Shown: piece after piece, positions 1 through 12,507 of the stretch | Layout: each line of letters opens with the position of its first letter | How positions within the stretch are numbered: position 1 is the stretch's first letter | NCBI GenBank assembly: GCA_032622095.1 | Contig: CP136061.1 | Span: 94,299,345 to 94,363,344, forward strand | Length of the DNA: 64,000 nt | Reading direction: 5' to 3' | DNA from: Siphonodentalium dalli | Taxonomy: Eukaryota; Mollusca; Scaphopoda; Gadilida; Siphonodentaliidae | Program-made: the position numbers and the translations under genes | The notes under the pieces: model-generated | Databases searched by the model: none | What the model saw: only the letters and a program-made list of their open reading frames with translations | What the model was told of the DNA's origin: nothing

Positions 1-219
1 GTTTGAATTCTGTTGTATTATGGGAGCCAACACGGGGGTAATCATTCTATGATTTCAGCTGTTTCCTATTTCTCCGTGGGCATCTTCTGAGACACATATG
101 TTTCAAATGGTGATGAATTGTAGTATTTTAATCACATTTTTATGGCATAGATTGTTACTATAACCGTATATCAAGTCATTATAAAAAAATAATCGGTGGC
201 TCGAAAATTAAGTGGGCCT
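1..219. mobile_element. MITE-B, left-truncated by window edge
   Basis: The stretch ends at a TTAA (220-223) preceded by the terminus AAGTGGGCCT. It matches, in reverse orientation, the left half of the complete copy at 23,875-24,345, and a third copy lies at 43,429-43,912. No coding capacity. The other end of this copy is outside the window. Confidence 0.75.
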
Positions 220-223
220 TTAA

Positions 224-1386
224 ATTATCGTAAACATATATTTTACATGACGACACTTTTTTTTCCTTTTTTTTTAAAACATATTTTATTTGTTCATAAT
301 GAATATGACAAAAGGGATTGGAGGACAAGTGCTATATTCACTTAGAATACCCTCCTCCCATGACGACACTGCGCTGAATACTAACGATAACCAGTCAATC
401 ACAAATTCTAATTATCAAGCTATATTATAATTTATCCTTAATAAAAAATACAGTGTTAGTTGATAATCTAATTATAAATGCATACACTGGTTTTCAGCTA
501 TATAAATGTTTTTGTTTTATAAATTTGATTCTATGAATATCTGCCACCATAAGGATATTTTAGTATCCTTAGCCACAAAAGTAATTTCTAAAATGATATC
601 TATCAAATAAAACTGTATAGAGGTTGCACTTGCCAACTTGAATTTGCAAGCCCTAGCGTTTTTTGACATGACGAAGTTCAGTACCTATCTGCTACTACAC
701 CAGAGTGTTAGCACCATTTTTTTTTGCTCAAATCCCTTGAATATTGTCACAACATATATATTGCATTATTGAAAAAAACAACAACATTGACAAGTAATTC
801 TTATATTCGACCATGTTTATTGAATTTATTATCTAAACAATTGCCACCAATGAAAATGGGTCCTTCTGCAGTTGTATTATCATTTCGCCTGTCTGTCGTC
901 AGCTTATATTTTCTGAACATCCCTCCAAATGAATAATAACCCATTCCAATGTATGATTTTATAACTGGGTGGTAGAATCCATTCAGTAAAGAACGGTTTG
1001 TACAACCTGGTCCTGCCCCCACCTACACTAGGCGTTAACCATGCAAGTCTCACAAGGATGAATTCAAAATTAAATTTGTATTTGCCATTTTGTGGAAGCT
1101 ACATGTATTTTAAATGTGTGCGATGTTTGTCATCACAATCAAAGTGAATCACATAAAATTTCAGTCCATGTAAAATATATTCAATAGCCACAGTTCCAGC
1201 AATACCTGGACTATATGTCGCACTACCACAGTGAATGTTGTGTTTAAACATGCATCAATCTGTTAAATACTACGTCCTTGTTTCGTTGGTGATTGTTATT
1301 TTATTTTGTAAGTTTTTCTTAATTAACGGGGACTGTACTTTAAATCCGGTCATTTATGGGACATCTCCTTTTATTCTCAACAGAAT
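224..1386. other. No recognised feature
   Basis: AT-rich non-coding sequence with poly-T runs near 260 and 717. Short open frames here lack any family motif, codon bias or splice context. I see nothing assignable. Confidence 0.6.
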
Positions 1387-1728
1387 ATATGCAACAAATG
1401 AATGAATTTGAGCCGATCTATGAACGATGCAAACAACATGGTAATTATAATGAAAATGAGTATAAAAGGAGATGGTCCCATGCATGTCCGGATTTAGTGT
1501 ACAGTATGGTCAGTATCCCTTTAACCAGATATATGATGGAGTTAAATTAAATGCTATATATGCAACAAATGAATGAATTTGAGCCGATCTATGAACGATG
1601 CAAACAACATGGTAATTATAATGAAAATGAGTATAAAAGGAGATGGTCCCATGCATGTCCGGATTTAGTGTACAGTATGGTCAGTATCCCTTTAACCAGA
1701 TATATGATGGAGTTAAATTAAATGCTAT
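1387..1728. repeat. Near-perfect 171-bp tandem duplication
   Basis: Two adjacent copies (1387-1557 and 1558-1728) are essentially identical, each beginning at a run containing GCAACAAATGAATGAATTTG and ending in TTAAATTAAATGCTAT. The near-identity implies a recent duplication. A partial copy of the same unit forms an inverted pair at 15,050-15,290. Confidence 0.9.
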
Positions 1729-1739
1729 TCAGTCAAGAT

Positions 1740-2270
1740 TGTTGTTCATTTATGTGTAGGGTGTTCAGAAAATATGATCGATAAACACCTGAACTTATTA
1801 TCTGAACATTCCCTCCAAACAATGGTACATGAATCATACGCCCACTGCAAATATATTATCAAATGAAAGTGTCAATGACACTGTTGCTGAACTTGGGAGT
1901 GCTTAGTTTTATTCTGAGCATCAACAGAATGATAAGCAAGAAGGAAGTCACAAGTTTCAGCAAATGACTTGTATCACGTAGACCAAATTATATTTCGAAG
2001 ATGTTACGTGTTATCATTGTGATCTATTCACATATGCGCGCTGCATGCTTGTGTCAGATACGGATCTTCCAGGCATCAACCCTGTAAAAGAAAAAGTTGC
2101 AAATCCTTCAATTACAGTCACTGAAACTTTCCTCTGTAAACTTGACAGTGGGATGAGAAAACGCGAGATGCTCATATATATGGCATGTTGGGAATTTGAC
2201 CTGTTTCCGCCCATCAATGTGGTGACCAATCGTACTCCTCGGTACGATCCGTCGATTCCGCGGAATGAAG
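1740..2270. other. No recognised feature
   Basis: Unique-looking sequence. Overlapping open frames on both strands around 2014-2328 show no domain or homology that I recognise and are probably chance. Confidence 0.5.
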
Positions 2271-2462
2271 CTCGGAAGCACACAGCGCTGTGATATTGGA
2301 AAATTACCTTGACCTTATGAATATTCATATATTACCGAGCACTCATCTTCAATTGTGTGGTGGCACAAAAATAAGTCTGTTCGCTTATATTCATTTATTT
2401 GGAGTGTTGGAAACTTGGAAACATTTAGTCACAACATATCATATTACAGCATTATCTAATTG
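2271..2462. repeat. Dispersed repeat, copy 1 (pair with 5264-5461)
   Basis: This ~190-bp segment starting GCTCGGAAGCACAC recurs in direct orientation at 5264-5461 with about 90% identity. Both copies are followed by MITE-A, suggesting the repeat and MITE were duplicated together. Not coding. Confidence 0.8.
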
Positions 2463-2706
2463 GGCACTTGATACTTGTAAGTTGTAGTATGAATCCAGCT
2501 ACTCCGGTAACAGTCGGGATATTCAAATGAAAAGTAGTCTGCAAAATGGTGATTATGTATGACGGGTACTTTTCAGGAACATAACGATGCCTTGCCTTAT
2601 TGGGTGCGTTTATCGGGATTTTGAAACGTAAGCAGATGCTTATTTTTCTATAATATTTGTAGGTTCTGTGTTGTGTGTAAAAAAAAGAAGGAGCTAGACA
2701 TTTTAA

Positions 2707-2965
2707 AGCTACGCAATCCGATCAGACGCTCCTAAATTACTATTTCTTTGGCTTCGGGGGGGGGGGGCAAAAAATATTTGATTCGAGTTGACGAACCCAC
2801 CCATCAAAGCTCAGAGTGATCAGATATCGATTTTTGAAGTCTGTTAATTTCTCGAGATGTGGCCCAGAACACGCGGTCAAACGGACAAATTGCGGATGAT
2901 GATGGATAACTCTAAAATCAAGTGGTAATAATAACCACTTGATTTTAGAGTTATTCATCTTCATC
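2707..2965. mobile_element. MITE-A copy (TTAA-type)
   Basis: It follows TTAA (2703-2706) and carries the family start ...CAATCCGATCAGACGCTCC, a G-run, and the internal dyad ACTCTAAAATCAAGTGG / CCACTTGATTTTAGAGT around 2,930. The right terminus is not complete. Confidence 0.8.
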
Positions 2966-3970
2966 CGCATTCCCCGTGACAAACACAGTTAGCCTATTTG
3001 TAAAGACTTCATATAAATATTCGCGTTTTATCGGAATTCATGACAGTTGCAATGATCTGACGTAGCCATGTCGTAATCACGATTAATGTCGATTTCACTC
3101 AAACGTATTAACCTGCGCTTTGTTTTTCCACTATATACCGCTGGTATACCTTTCGTATATACCGAAATTAACTTGGTCGCCGAGTCGCTATGTGGCCACG
3201 AAAACTAGCCGAGTCGCGGTACATGAATCGTTACAACACATTGTGGACATAACACGTTTATCTACCATTCGTGTGACAGAATCACGCAAATTACATTTCA
3301 TGAGTTTTTTAAACGCCAAAATCATTGATTTGTGTTCGACGATTAGCTTTCTAGTGTAAATTCTCCCAACCTGCAAATGTATCAGTGTAACACGGTTAGC
3401 TCAATTTGCTAAATTCTCCCAACTCAAATATGCCTAACAGAAATTGAAGTAAATTGACAAAATATCTTACACCTGCAATTTTATATAATAAATACTCAAC
3501 AAGTATGTATTACTTTGTGCACAATCACTGGACATATAAAGTCCCAAAAATAAGGTTTTAATCGAATTTATAAATTGGTATCCTGATTTAAATTAACAAG
3601 TAATGAAGGTATTGCCAAATATCCGGACAAACATATCGCAAATAAACGCACAAAACACCGGGCATATCATGCATATGTCGCCTGTTTCCTGTAAATAACA
3701 TACTCATCTATATACAACTCTGCAGCGATAAAATCATTCCGGACGCCAAATTAACGGAGTTTGTAACATTTTTCACTATTAGCGACGAGTGACTTATCAG
3801 CTTCATGCTGTACCAACAAAATAAGTCATCAATACAAGCCAAAGGTGGTCCGATCATACTCCGATCGTGTACTCGTTTTAGAGAGTATAAACACAGTTTG
3901 TTTTTCACCATAAAATATCTGGCACCGGACTGATGAACTAGTATTCCAATCCCCTGTTCATCTACATTAT

Positions 3971-4221
3971 CTCGGTGGCTCAATCGGTTAGGGGTACATG
4001 TTTCCATCGTGGACTTTGTAACTCGAAATCGTTATCTGGGAAAGTTGCCAGTTACTTGCCGATGGCCGGTGGTTTGCCGCACATGGTCGACGAGTTTATC
4101 AGCCATTGAAATCACTGTTAGATTAGCCGTAAGTGTGCGGATTTCCTCCACCATTAAAACTGGCAATGTCGTGATATGGCCTTAGTGGCTAAAGCGACAT
4201 AAAAAAAAACCCAATCAATCA
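3971..4221 (+). mobile_element. tRNA-derived SINE with 11-bp target-site duplication
   Basis: The head GGTGGCTCAATCGGTTAGGG resembles a tRNA A box, and a degenerate B-box-like ACTCGAAATC follows. The body has the CTCCACCATTAAAACTGGC block and the tail is A-rich then (CAAT)n. The element is flanked by perfect copies of ATCTACATTAT at 3960-3970 and 4222-4232. The duplicate segment at about 10,500 has the matching unoccupied site (ATCTGCATTCT). Together these mark a bona fide retroposition after the A/B duplication. Confidence 0.88.
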
Positions 4222-4615
4222 ATCTACATTATAGTTACATACATAATGCTAATTAAACAATATTGTATGTAGATTAATATCTGTTTTTAAATCTTTTGGT
4301 TATGAATATGTAACCAGGGCCAATATAGAATAATGACACCCAGTAACATATAATTAAATATATTCTCTCCGTAATAATTATACAGCTTCAGGAATGTCTG
4401 AATACATGTATAGAGTACCATCATACCATAAGAGTTGATAGAACAGCACATAACAGTGTAAGAACAGTCTATATCAGGTTGTGTCTCCACAGCTGTCAGT
4501 TCACAAGTGACTACAACGAATTTCTCTAATTTTTGGAGGGAAACCCAGGGCCAATCAGAATGAAGAGTTGTTAGTTAAAATAGTAATGTCAAGTGATGCA
4601 TGAAAAAAAAGAAAC

Positions 4616-4728
4616 ACACCTTCTCACACACACCCTTACATACACCATCACATCATACACACACACCATCACACCATACACACACACCATCACACCATAC
4701 ACACACACACACACACACACCCTCCCTC

Positions 4729-4760
<32 letters not shown>

Positions 4761-4850
4761 GCACACACACACCCTCACACCCTCACACACACACACGCAC
4801 GCACTCACCCTCGCACGCACACACACAGGCACGCACACACTCCACTGCAC
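4616..4850. repeat. CA / CT compound microsatellite
   Basis: Imperfect (CA)n with CACACCAT variants, then (CT)n, then (CA)n again. The duplicate locus near 10,890 has only about five CA units, so the array expanded in copy A or shrank in copy B. Open frames across it are low-complexity artefacts. Confidence 0.95.
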
Positions 4851-5112
4851 ATATCAATAATGCAACACAGTTACACTATAGACCTGTACACACATTCTCT
4901 TACTGGCTCACACTGTCACATTACTCTGGTTACATACTCCCCCCTCACGCTAGCTAAATGGCTCCAACATTTGTAACTGAATAAATTTATCCATATATCA
5001 GTGAAGCTAAAACATGAGTAAACATAAGTAGCAACTATTGCACAAACAATGCTAAAGAACAGCTTTCTACTGGAATTGTAGAACTGAAACAGAAGTTCTA
5101 ATAACTTGATTA

Positions 5113-5160
5113 AATGTACTCAATCCGATCAGATGCTCCTAAATTACTATTTCTTTGCAC
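5113..5160. mobile_element. MITE-A terminal fragment
   Basis: The first ~48 bases of MITE-A (ACTCAATCCGATCAGATGCT to TATTTCTTTG) sit at the end of duplicate segment A, then the sequence breaks off into unrelated DNA. Confidence 0.75.
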
Positions 5161-5263
5161 CCATCCCCTCCCGATACAGTAAGAAGCTTACTATTTATAT
5201 CACAACACATTGAGTTTATCTGAGGGTATTCCTGGAATGCACCCATCCCCTCCTGATACAGTA

Positions 5264-5461
5264 AGCTCGGAAGCACACGGCGATTTGATATTTGAAAATT
5301 ACCTTGCCCTTCTGAATATTCATATATTACCGAGCACTCATATTCAATTGTGTGGTGGCGGCACAAAAATAAGTCTGTTCGCCTTTATTCATTTATTTGG
5401 AGTGATGGCAACTTGGAAACATTTAGTCACAACATATCATATTACAGCATTATCTAATTGA
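5264..5461. repeat. Dispersed repeat, copy 2 (pair with 2271-2462)
   Basis: Direct repeat of 2271-2462 with small differences, such as an extra GGC at about 5357. It lies just before another MITE-A copy. Confidence 0.8.
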
Positions 5462-5469
5462 CCATTTAA

Positions 5470-5885
5470 AGGTACTCAATCCGATCAGACGCTCCTAAAT
5501 TACTATTTCTTTGGCATCGGGGGTAAAAAATCTTTGATTCTAGTCGAGGAACCCACACATCAAATCTCAGAATGATTAGATATCGATGTTTGAAGTTTGG
5601 ATATCTGGGCCAAAACTTATTCAAATCCACGTGCTCAAACGGCAAATTGCGGTTCTAACTTAATGTAAGATGGATAACTCTAAAATAAAGTTGTTAGTAT
5701 TAACAATAATAACCACTTGATTTTAGTGTTATCCATCTTACATTAAGTTAAAACCGCAATTTGTCCGTTTGAGCACGTGGATTTGAATAAGTTTTGGCCC
5801 AGATCTCCAAACTTCCAACATCGATATCTAATCATTCTGAGCATTGATTCCTCGACTCGAATCAAATATTTTTTACCCAAATTCT
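5470..5885. mobile_element. MITE-A copy, nearly full
   Basis: It follows TTAA (5466-5469) with terminus AGGTACTCAATCCGATC. The two halves form a long imperfect palindrome whose centre is near 5,705 (TTAATGTAAGATGGATAAC and its complement). The right arm stops at TTTTTTACCCAAA, so the right terminus is lost. Confidence 0.85.
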
Positions 5886-6374
5886 TGATTTGTGAAATTT
5901 AATGATTATTTCCATTTAGAAAGGCAACTACCTACAATTAGTTTACTTCATTTGATAATTTTCATGTCATACCTGTTGATCAATGCAAAGTTGGGCTGAG
6001 ATGAAATTGTGGGTCATGGGTTCATAACCAAGTTAAGCTGACAACCATGACTCTTAACACTGGCCTGAATCCAGTTTATTGCTCATTGCTTGAGTGGACC
6101 ACACTCCGTATCACCATTTGTTTTCACTGGGCTGGAATATCTGTGTCTGCTTTATTCTTCATTATAATATACCGGGGTATGATGATATGTATATATATAT
6201 CATGATACAAATGAAGCCTGCTCTCATGGAACCAAGGCAATAAGCTATTCACGATTGGATTGTTGTGTGAAGTTATTAATTATTCAAGCAGTTCTTGGTA
6301 CCGAAACAAGAAAATAATAATTTCAATGTCTCAAAATGACTCAAATGTATAAAAATCCATTGTTTTGTCGTCTC
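5886..6374. other. No recognised feature
   Basis: Non-coding sequence with no motif or repeat that I can assign, apart from a short (TA)n at about 6190-6200. Confidence 0.5.
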
Positions 6375-6378
6375 TTAA

Positions 6379-6834
6379 CCCTTTACCCAACAGAACGACC
6401 CTGTGCCAATGCATTCTCTTATATATGCGAGTCGACCATAGGTCGCCTCGCATATATAAGAGAATGCATTGGCTTAACACATATTAAAAATGATAACATT
6501 GTCAAAGAATGTAGAAAAATATTATAAAAATTGTTAAAAATGTAAGAAAAAATTATAAAATTGTTAAAGAATGTAAGAAAAAAATGGTAAAAAGTGTTTA
6601 AATTTTTTTTTTTTAGGCCAATGCATTCTCTTATATATACGAGGCGACCTATGGTCGACTCGCATATATAAGAGAATGCATTGGCACAGGGCATATCTGT
6701 AACCATCACAATGTGGTCAATGAACCGGTTCCAATGATATCCATATTTGTATGGTGTTATTGAGACAGACCAAAGATATTTTAGGCCGTTGAAGCTTTAT
6801 TTGGGCGTTTTTGGCCGTTTTGTTGGGTAATGGG
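6379..6834. mobile_element. MITE-C (piggyBac-like), long variant
   Basis: Flanked by TTAA at 6375-6378 and 6835-6838. The termini are CCCTTTACCCAACA and its near complement TGTTGGGTAATGGG. It contains two 69-bp palindromes (6405-6473 and 6617-6685) in opposite orientation. CCC-starting termini at a TTAA duplication are the signature of piggyBac-type elements. No transposase is encoded. Confidence 0.85.
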
Positions 6835-7176
6835 TTAATAATTGTTCAGATTCTATATACAATGAAGATGATTATTCAAGATATTTCGCCAGATAGATCC
6901 AGAGAAATTCTTTGTTGAAAATCTCTTGCCATTTTTTGCTGGATTTATGCAAAACGTGCGTCTCCCCTGAAAGCCACTTATTGGTTCAGCTCCCAAATAC
7001 ATCTAATCATTTTCGCCTTTTTCCCGGTCGAAATATAGGTCTACAAATAGTACAGAACTGATCTAAATTATCCTACCTCTGCACATTTTAGCAGTGACAG
7101 CTATGATGAGATTTACTATATCACACCACACCTGACTGCTGTCTCACGCCACCACGCAGCTGATTTACATTCTTAA

Positions 7177-7412
7177 AGGTACTCAATCCTAAATTACTAT
7201 TTATTTGGCTTCTGGGGTAAAAAATATTTGATTCGAGTCGAGGAATCTACCCATCAAAGCTCAGAGTGATCAGATGTCGATTCTTGAAGTTTGATATTTC
7301 TCGAGATGGTCAATTAAATGTGGCCCAGAAACACGTGGTCAAACGGATGGTCTCCGACAAAATTGCGGATGAAGATGGATATGAAGATGGATAACTCTAA
7401 AATCAAGTTGTA
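7177..7412. mobile_element. MITE-A left half
   Basis: It follows TTAA (7173-7176) with AGGTACTCAATCC, the GATTCGAGTCGAGGAA block and the central ACTCTAAAATCAAGT, then ends without the complementary arm. The adjacent 7456-7545 resembles, inverted, 45,958-46,030 beside another MITE-A fragment. Confidence 0.75.
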
Positions 7413-7784
7413 ATACGACCAAATGTTGTGTGATACTTAAGTGATAATACGGCCACATTTTGTTGAACAACATGTTGATAAATAACAAGTTTTGGGAAAT
7501 TTGATACAATAGTTGACACTGGTTAGCATTATTTTGTTGCTATAAATATAATCTTATAACTAAAGCGTATCGTGAAGAAATGTTGCTGTTGGTGTATTCT
7601 TGATGATATGGGGACCGTCTGATGAGATTGAGACCCTTTCATTAAGAGCCGGAATTACGTTAACGAGTCATCAGCATGTCTCGTGTTCACTAAAACAACG
7701 GAGACCAACAGTAACGATTCACGGTTCAAATAAACCGATACGGACGTACGTATTCGTGGACGCTAAGCATGTGGGGGGGGCACC

Positions 7785-7925
7785 AGGTGAGGGGTCAGGG
7801 ATGTGGGGAGATATGCAATGGTCAGTTCGGTATCTATAGCCCCTCCCTCTGTCGGGGGGGGGGTGTAGCCACTGCGTCGGTAAATCATGCGTCGGTGAAT
7901 CCTGGCGCCACCCCTGCTAATGAAT
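7785..7925. repeat. Repeat fragment with GGGTGGCGCCAGGATTC motif
   Basis: On the minus strand the segment begins AGCAGGGGTGGCGCCAGGAT and runs into a C-rich stretch, a form common in dispersed animal repeats. It contains runs of G (7772 and 7856). The family was not identified. Confidence 0.4.
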
Positions 7926-8241
7926 ATGGAAATATGCCTCGAACTGGTTAAACACGGATTACCTTCAACATAAGCCCACTTGCAAAAGCAGAATTGCATA
8001 AAATGCACTATAAACGACAATATCAAGTGTGAACACATTCGATCAAAACGGAAGGCCAATTCTCCAAATCGAAACGGGCAGTACTTGTACATTTCGGTAA
8101 ACATGTACACAATAGACCCTTCACAAAGGAAGAACGAAATAGTTTCGAAACAAAGTCATTGTTGCATTAAATCGTCGAACTCGTCAAACAAACAACCTGT
8201 CATATAATCATGTTTAATGTCTAATGGTACAAATATGGACA

Positions 8242-11165
8242 TTCCCCATGACAAACACAGTTAGCCTATTTGTAAAGACTTTTTCTCGGAATTCATGACA
8301 GTTGCGATGATCTTACATGTACGTAAATAGCCATATCGTTATCACGATCCATGTCGATTTCACTCAAAACATATTAACCCTGCGCTTTGTTTTTCCACTG
8401 TATACCGTTGTTATATACCTTTGGTATATACCGAAATTATCTTGGCCGTGTCGCTATGTGGCCACGAATACTAGCCGAGTCGCGATACATGAATCGCTAC
8501 AAACACATTGTGTATATAATACGTTTATCCACCATTCATGTGACAGAATCCACCAAACAAATTACAATTTATGAGTTTTTTAAATGCCAAATTCGTTGGA
8601 TTTGTGTTCGACAATTAGCTTTCTAGAGTAAATTATCCCAACCTGCAATGTATCAGTGTCACACGATTAGCTCGATTTGCTAAATGCACGCGAATATGTC
8701 TAACGGAAATTGAATTAAATGGACAAAATCTCTTACACCTGCGTTTTTGTATAATTATACATGTATAATAAATACTCAACAATTATGTATTAGTTACTTG
8801 TGCACAGTTACCGGACATAAAGTCCCAAAAATAAGGTTTTGATCGAATTTATAAATCGGTATCCTAATATAAATTAACAAGTAATGAAGATATTACCAAA
8901 TAGCCCGACAAATATATCTCAAATAAACGCACTAAACACAAAACACCGGGCATATGTCGCCTGTTTCCTATAAATAACATACTCCTCTACAACTCTGCAG
9001 CGATAAAATCATTCCGGACGCCAAATTAACAGAGTTTGAAACATTTTAACCATTAGCGACGAGTGACTCGTCGCCATCGATGTCGCCATTTTGTTTCTAA
9101 AGTTATCTGAGCATCGTGTGAAGGGAACCGATGTTCTGAAAAAAAGTGCATGCGTTCCGACATACATCTTGTTTCAGAACACCGGTCTTTCCAACTTCCG
9201 ATTGAACAAGTACAGAAAATAAAATGGCGATATCGATGGAAACCGATACCGATTTATAAATTTGATTAAAACCTTATTTTTTGGGACTGTATGTCCAGTA
9301 ACTGTGCTTTGTGATATGTTTTACAATAATATCCACGATGGGAGGCAATCAAATAATGCTAAAATCTAGAAACTATTTGTTTATAGTGCGTAAGAATACA
9401 CGTTGAAATGTTGTTTTGATTAAATTTTGTCATGGGATTGATGTGACGTCAGTTCATTCATGATTTTGAACTGTCCAATGACGTCATAGGCGCCTTGAAC
9501 CACAACTACAGTAATGATACAGATGTTTTTTTTATCGCCAACTCGTTATCGCCAATTTTACCAGGGAATTTCATTGGATACGGTAGATAACTATCACAAA
9601 AATTACATTTTAAGAGTTTTTTAAATGCCAAAATCGTTGGATTTGTGTCCGACGATTTGCTTTCTTGGGTCAATTCTCCCAACCTGGAAATGTATGTGTC
9701 ACACGATTAGCTCGATTTGCTAAATTCTCCCAACCTGCAAGTTCCCGCGAATACAGTGGCGGGTCCGAAAATTTGAAAGGGGGCGCGTTGTATTGCTGTA
9801 TCATCATCCGAGCCGCGAAGTGGCGAGTGGGAGAGAGTACGAGAGGTGTTAACCTCCCCCCCCCATATCGTAGGTGGGGGAAACCTCTCCCGGGAAAATT
9901 GTTTGCATACTACGTTCAAAACGACGCGTTTTCCTGTGTTCTGGGTTCAGTTTATGCAGATTTATATTAGGCCTATATGGAGCGAGTGACAATAACATTC
10001 AGTATAATTACGGTTTAATATGGAGGGTTAGTAATGGAAGATCAAAGCTCCTTTGAACAATGAACTTATTTTCTGAAAGTCTGTGCGAATGATAGTGAAT
10101 TATCTGGGTGCCATCCGAACATGCCTATGGTAAGTTCCTCGGAATAACCAGGTCGTCTATATGTATATGGTTTGGGCCGGTTCATATGAGAATATTTTTT
10201 AATTCAGACTGAATAGTATCAAAATCCTGGCTTCTAGTACCAGTATCGAGGTGTTTCGGCTGGCAAAAAAATGCTATCCAACCACTTAATGTTCTCCATT
10301 GCCCATGCTGAATTTTTCAGTTCTACTGTTAATAGCCATCAGCTTCATGCCTCACCAGCAAAATAAGTCATCAATACCGGCCAAATGGGTGGTCCGATCA
10401 TACCGCGATCATGTACTCGTTTTATTAGTATAAACACAGTTTGTTTTTTCACCGAAAGTATCTGGCACCGGACTGATTAACAGGTATTCCAATCCCCTGT
10501 TCATCTGCATTCTGGTTACATCCATAATGTTAATTAAAAATATTGTATGTAGATTAATATCTGTTTTGTAAATTTTTGTGTTATGAATATGTAATCATGG
10601 TCAATATAGAATGATGACAACGAGTAACATATAATTAAATATATTCTCTCCGTAATAATGATACAGCTTTAGGAATGTCTGAATACATGCAAGAGTATCA
10701 TCATATCATAAAAGTTGATAGAATGGCACACCATTTTGTAAGAACAGACTATCACAAGTTGTGTCTCTACAGCTGTCAAAGAACTCCTCTAATTTTTGGA
10801 GGGAAACCCAGGGTCAATCAGAATGAAGAGTTGTTAGTTAAAAATAGAAATGTTCAGTGATGCATGAAAAAAGGCAATAAATTACTCAGACACACACACA
10901 CTCCACTGTACAGATAAATAATTCAACACAGTTACACTATAGGCATGTATACACATTCTCTTACTGGCTCACACTATCACATTATTCTGGATACATACCC
11001 CCTCACTCTAAAATGGCTCCAACATTTGTAACTGAATAAATTTATGCATATCAGTAAAGCTAAAACATGAGTAAACATAAGTAGCAACTATTGCACAAAA
11101 ATGCTAAAGAACAGCTTTCTATTGACATTGTAAGACTGAAACAGAAGTTCCAATAACTAGATTAA
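8242..11165. repeat. Segmental repeat, copy B (pair with 2970-5112)
   Basis: Collinear with copy A over about 8242-9068 and 10,333-11,165. The intervening ~1.27 kb is absent from copy A. It includes an inverted copy of 8807-8866 at 9243-9302 and a third partial copy (9600-9760) of the segment at about 3290-3420, so the extra sequence is partly built from the same repeat. No gene was recognised. Confidence 0.75.
9755..9910. repeat. CAGTGGCGGGTCC-type repeat fragment
   Basis: Begins CAGTGGCGGGTCCGAAAATT and is followed by G- and C-rich blocks around 9770-9890. The CAGTGGCG terminus recurs at 34,084 and 34,427, so it belongs to a dispersed family. Assignment to a transposon class is not possible by eye. 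Confidence 0.45.
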
Positions 11166-11602
11166 GTTCAGCTATATGTACTGAAAAATTAATCCACTAT
11201 TATCCTAAGAATAAGTGAGTGATATGAAAAACAATACAGCACTGGACCAAGTAGCTGTAAACATACAATATATAAGAACACAAGAATACCTGAAAGGATT
11301 ACAATACTATTCCCAGAGTACCTTATGGAATAAAGGAAAATGTCATATATCTGGAACCTCAGTAGGTTTTGACCACTACTAGATCATCAGCTGAAATAAT
11401 CCTAGAAGGCCCCTGTTATACCGAAATGAGTATGTATACATAAATCAACAATAGTAAAAACATCATGATCATACAGACATGCGGCTACTATAGGGTTCAA
11501 CATGATAATCCATATTATTTTGAGCTGTAAGTAATTAAAGCAACTGATCTGAAAGATATATGATTACCCTGTTAATAGAAATGATATATATGATTTACAA
11601 CA
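11166..11602. other. No recognised feature
   Basis: AT-rich non-coding sequence between the segmental repeat and the gypsy relic. No motif was found. Confidence 0.5.
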
Positions 11603-12020
11603 TTATACACAGTAAATGTCTGGAGTCTGATTAATTGTCAGAAGATGAGATACAAGCTCTGGTGTCATAACCAACCTTTTAGGTCCAGACACAGGAGAAT
11701 CAGTAGCTATCTGAAAAGAAATGTGTTATGTCTGACAATATAGAAATATTTGGGTTGACTGGGCTATCATAAGGCGAGCGATTACCATAACTTTCTGTAT
11801 TGTCCAGATCAGAATCTGACCATCCTCTAAATTCTTCTCAGGGTGAGTTGAAGTGAAAACAATATTCCGTCCTTTTCAATTTCGTCTTCCAGCTCCATTT
11901 CTTGCTGTGAGTCAAGGTGATAAAAGGGGAGTAGCATGTTCCGATGAAGTACACGTGTGGGTACTTTTCCAGATTCACAACGAACATCGAAAACTGGAAT
12001 GTCACTATTTGTAATATTAA

Positions 12021-12406
12021 CCCTTTACCCAACAAACCGGCCAAAACCGGCCAAATAAAGCTGCCTAAATTATCTTGGGTCTGTCTCAATAAAACCATAC
12101 AAATATGGATATCATTGGAAACGGATCATTGACCACATTGTGATGGTTACAGTTATGCCCTGTGCCAATGCATTCTCTTATATATGCGAGTCGACCATAG
12201 GTCGCCTCGCATATATAAGAGAATGCATTGGCCTAAAAAAAATCTTTTTTTAACACTTTTTACCATTTTTTCTTACATTCTTTAACAATTTTATAATTTT
12301 TAATGTGTTAAGCCAATGCATTCTCTTATATATGCGAGGCGACCTATGGTCGACTCGCATATATAAGAGAATGCATTGGCACAGGGCCCTTCTGTTGGGT
12401 AAAGGG
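12021..12406. mobile_element. MITE-C (piggyBac-like) inside gypsy relic
   Basis: Flanked by TTAA at 12,017-12,020 and 12,407-12,410. The termini are CCCTTTACCCAACA and TGTTGGGTAAAGGG. The two 69-bp palindromes are at 12,164-12,232 and 12,312-12,380. If the TTAA is counted once, the host integrase frame continues across the site, which confirms the exact boundaries. Confidence 0.92.
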
Positions 12407-12507
12407 TTAAGACCCAAATAGGTATCCTGTTCCCAGACATCACCTAACTTGCACTTACCCGTAACACCAACCGTTCTCACAAGGACACAATCTCCAACAT
12501 CAATTAA

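Larger units (their letters stand above)
2970..5112. repeat. Segmental repeat, copy A (pair with 8242-11165)
   Basis: From GACAAACACAGTTAGCC onward this segment is collinear with 8242-11165. Copy A alone has the SINE at 3971-4221 and a long CA/CT microsatellite at 4616-4850. Copy B alone has ~1.27 kb of extra sequence (about 9069-10332). Neither copy shows a long open frame. I cannot tell whether this is a large non-autonomous transposon or a local segmental duplication. Confidence 0.8.

Noticed and set aside
4593-4976. 127-codon His/Thr-rich frame
   Set aside because: Translation of the CA/CT microsatellite; absent from the duplicate segment.
11603-11710. Possible last exon of the receptor (TTCTTTTCAG acceptor at 11,711-11,720, short frame to a stop)
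   Set aside because: It lies in the tail of the gypsy relic on the same strand. Joined in the phase left by exon H it would add only three residues before a stop. The acceptor-like tract may be chance; without transcripts I do not include it.
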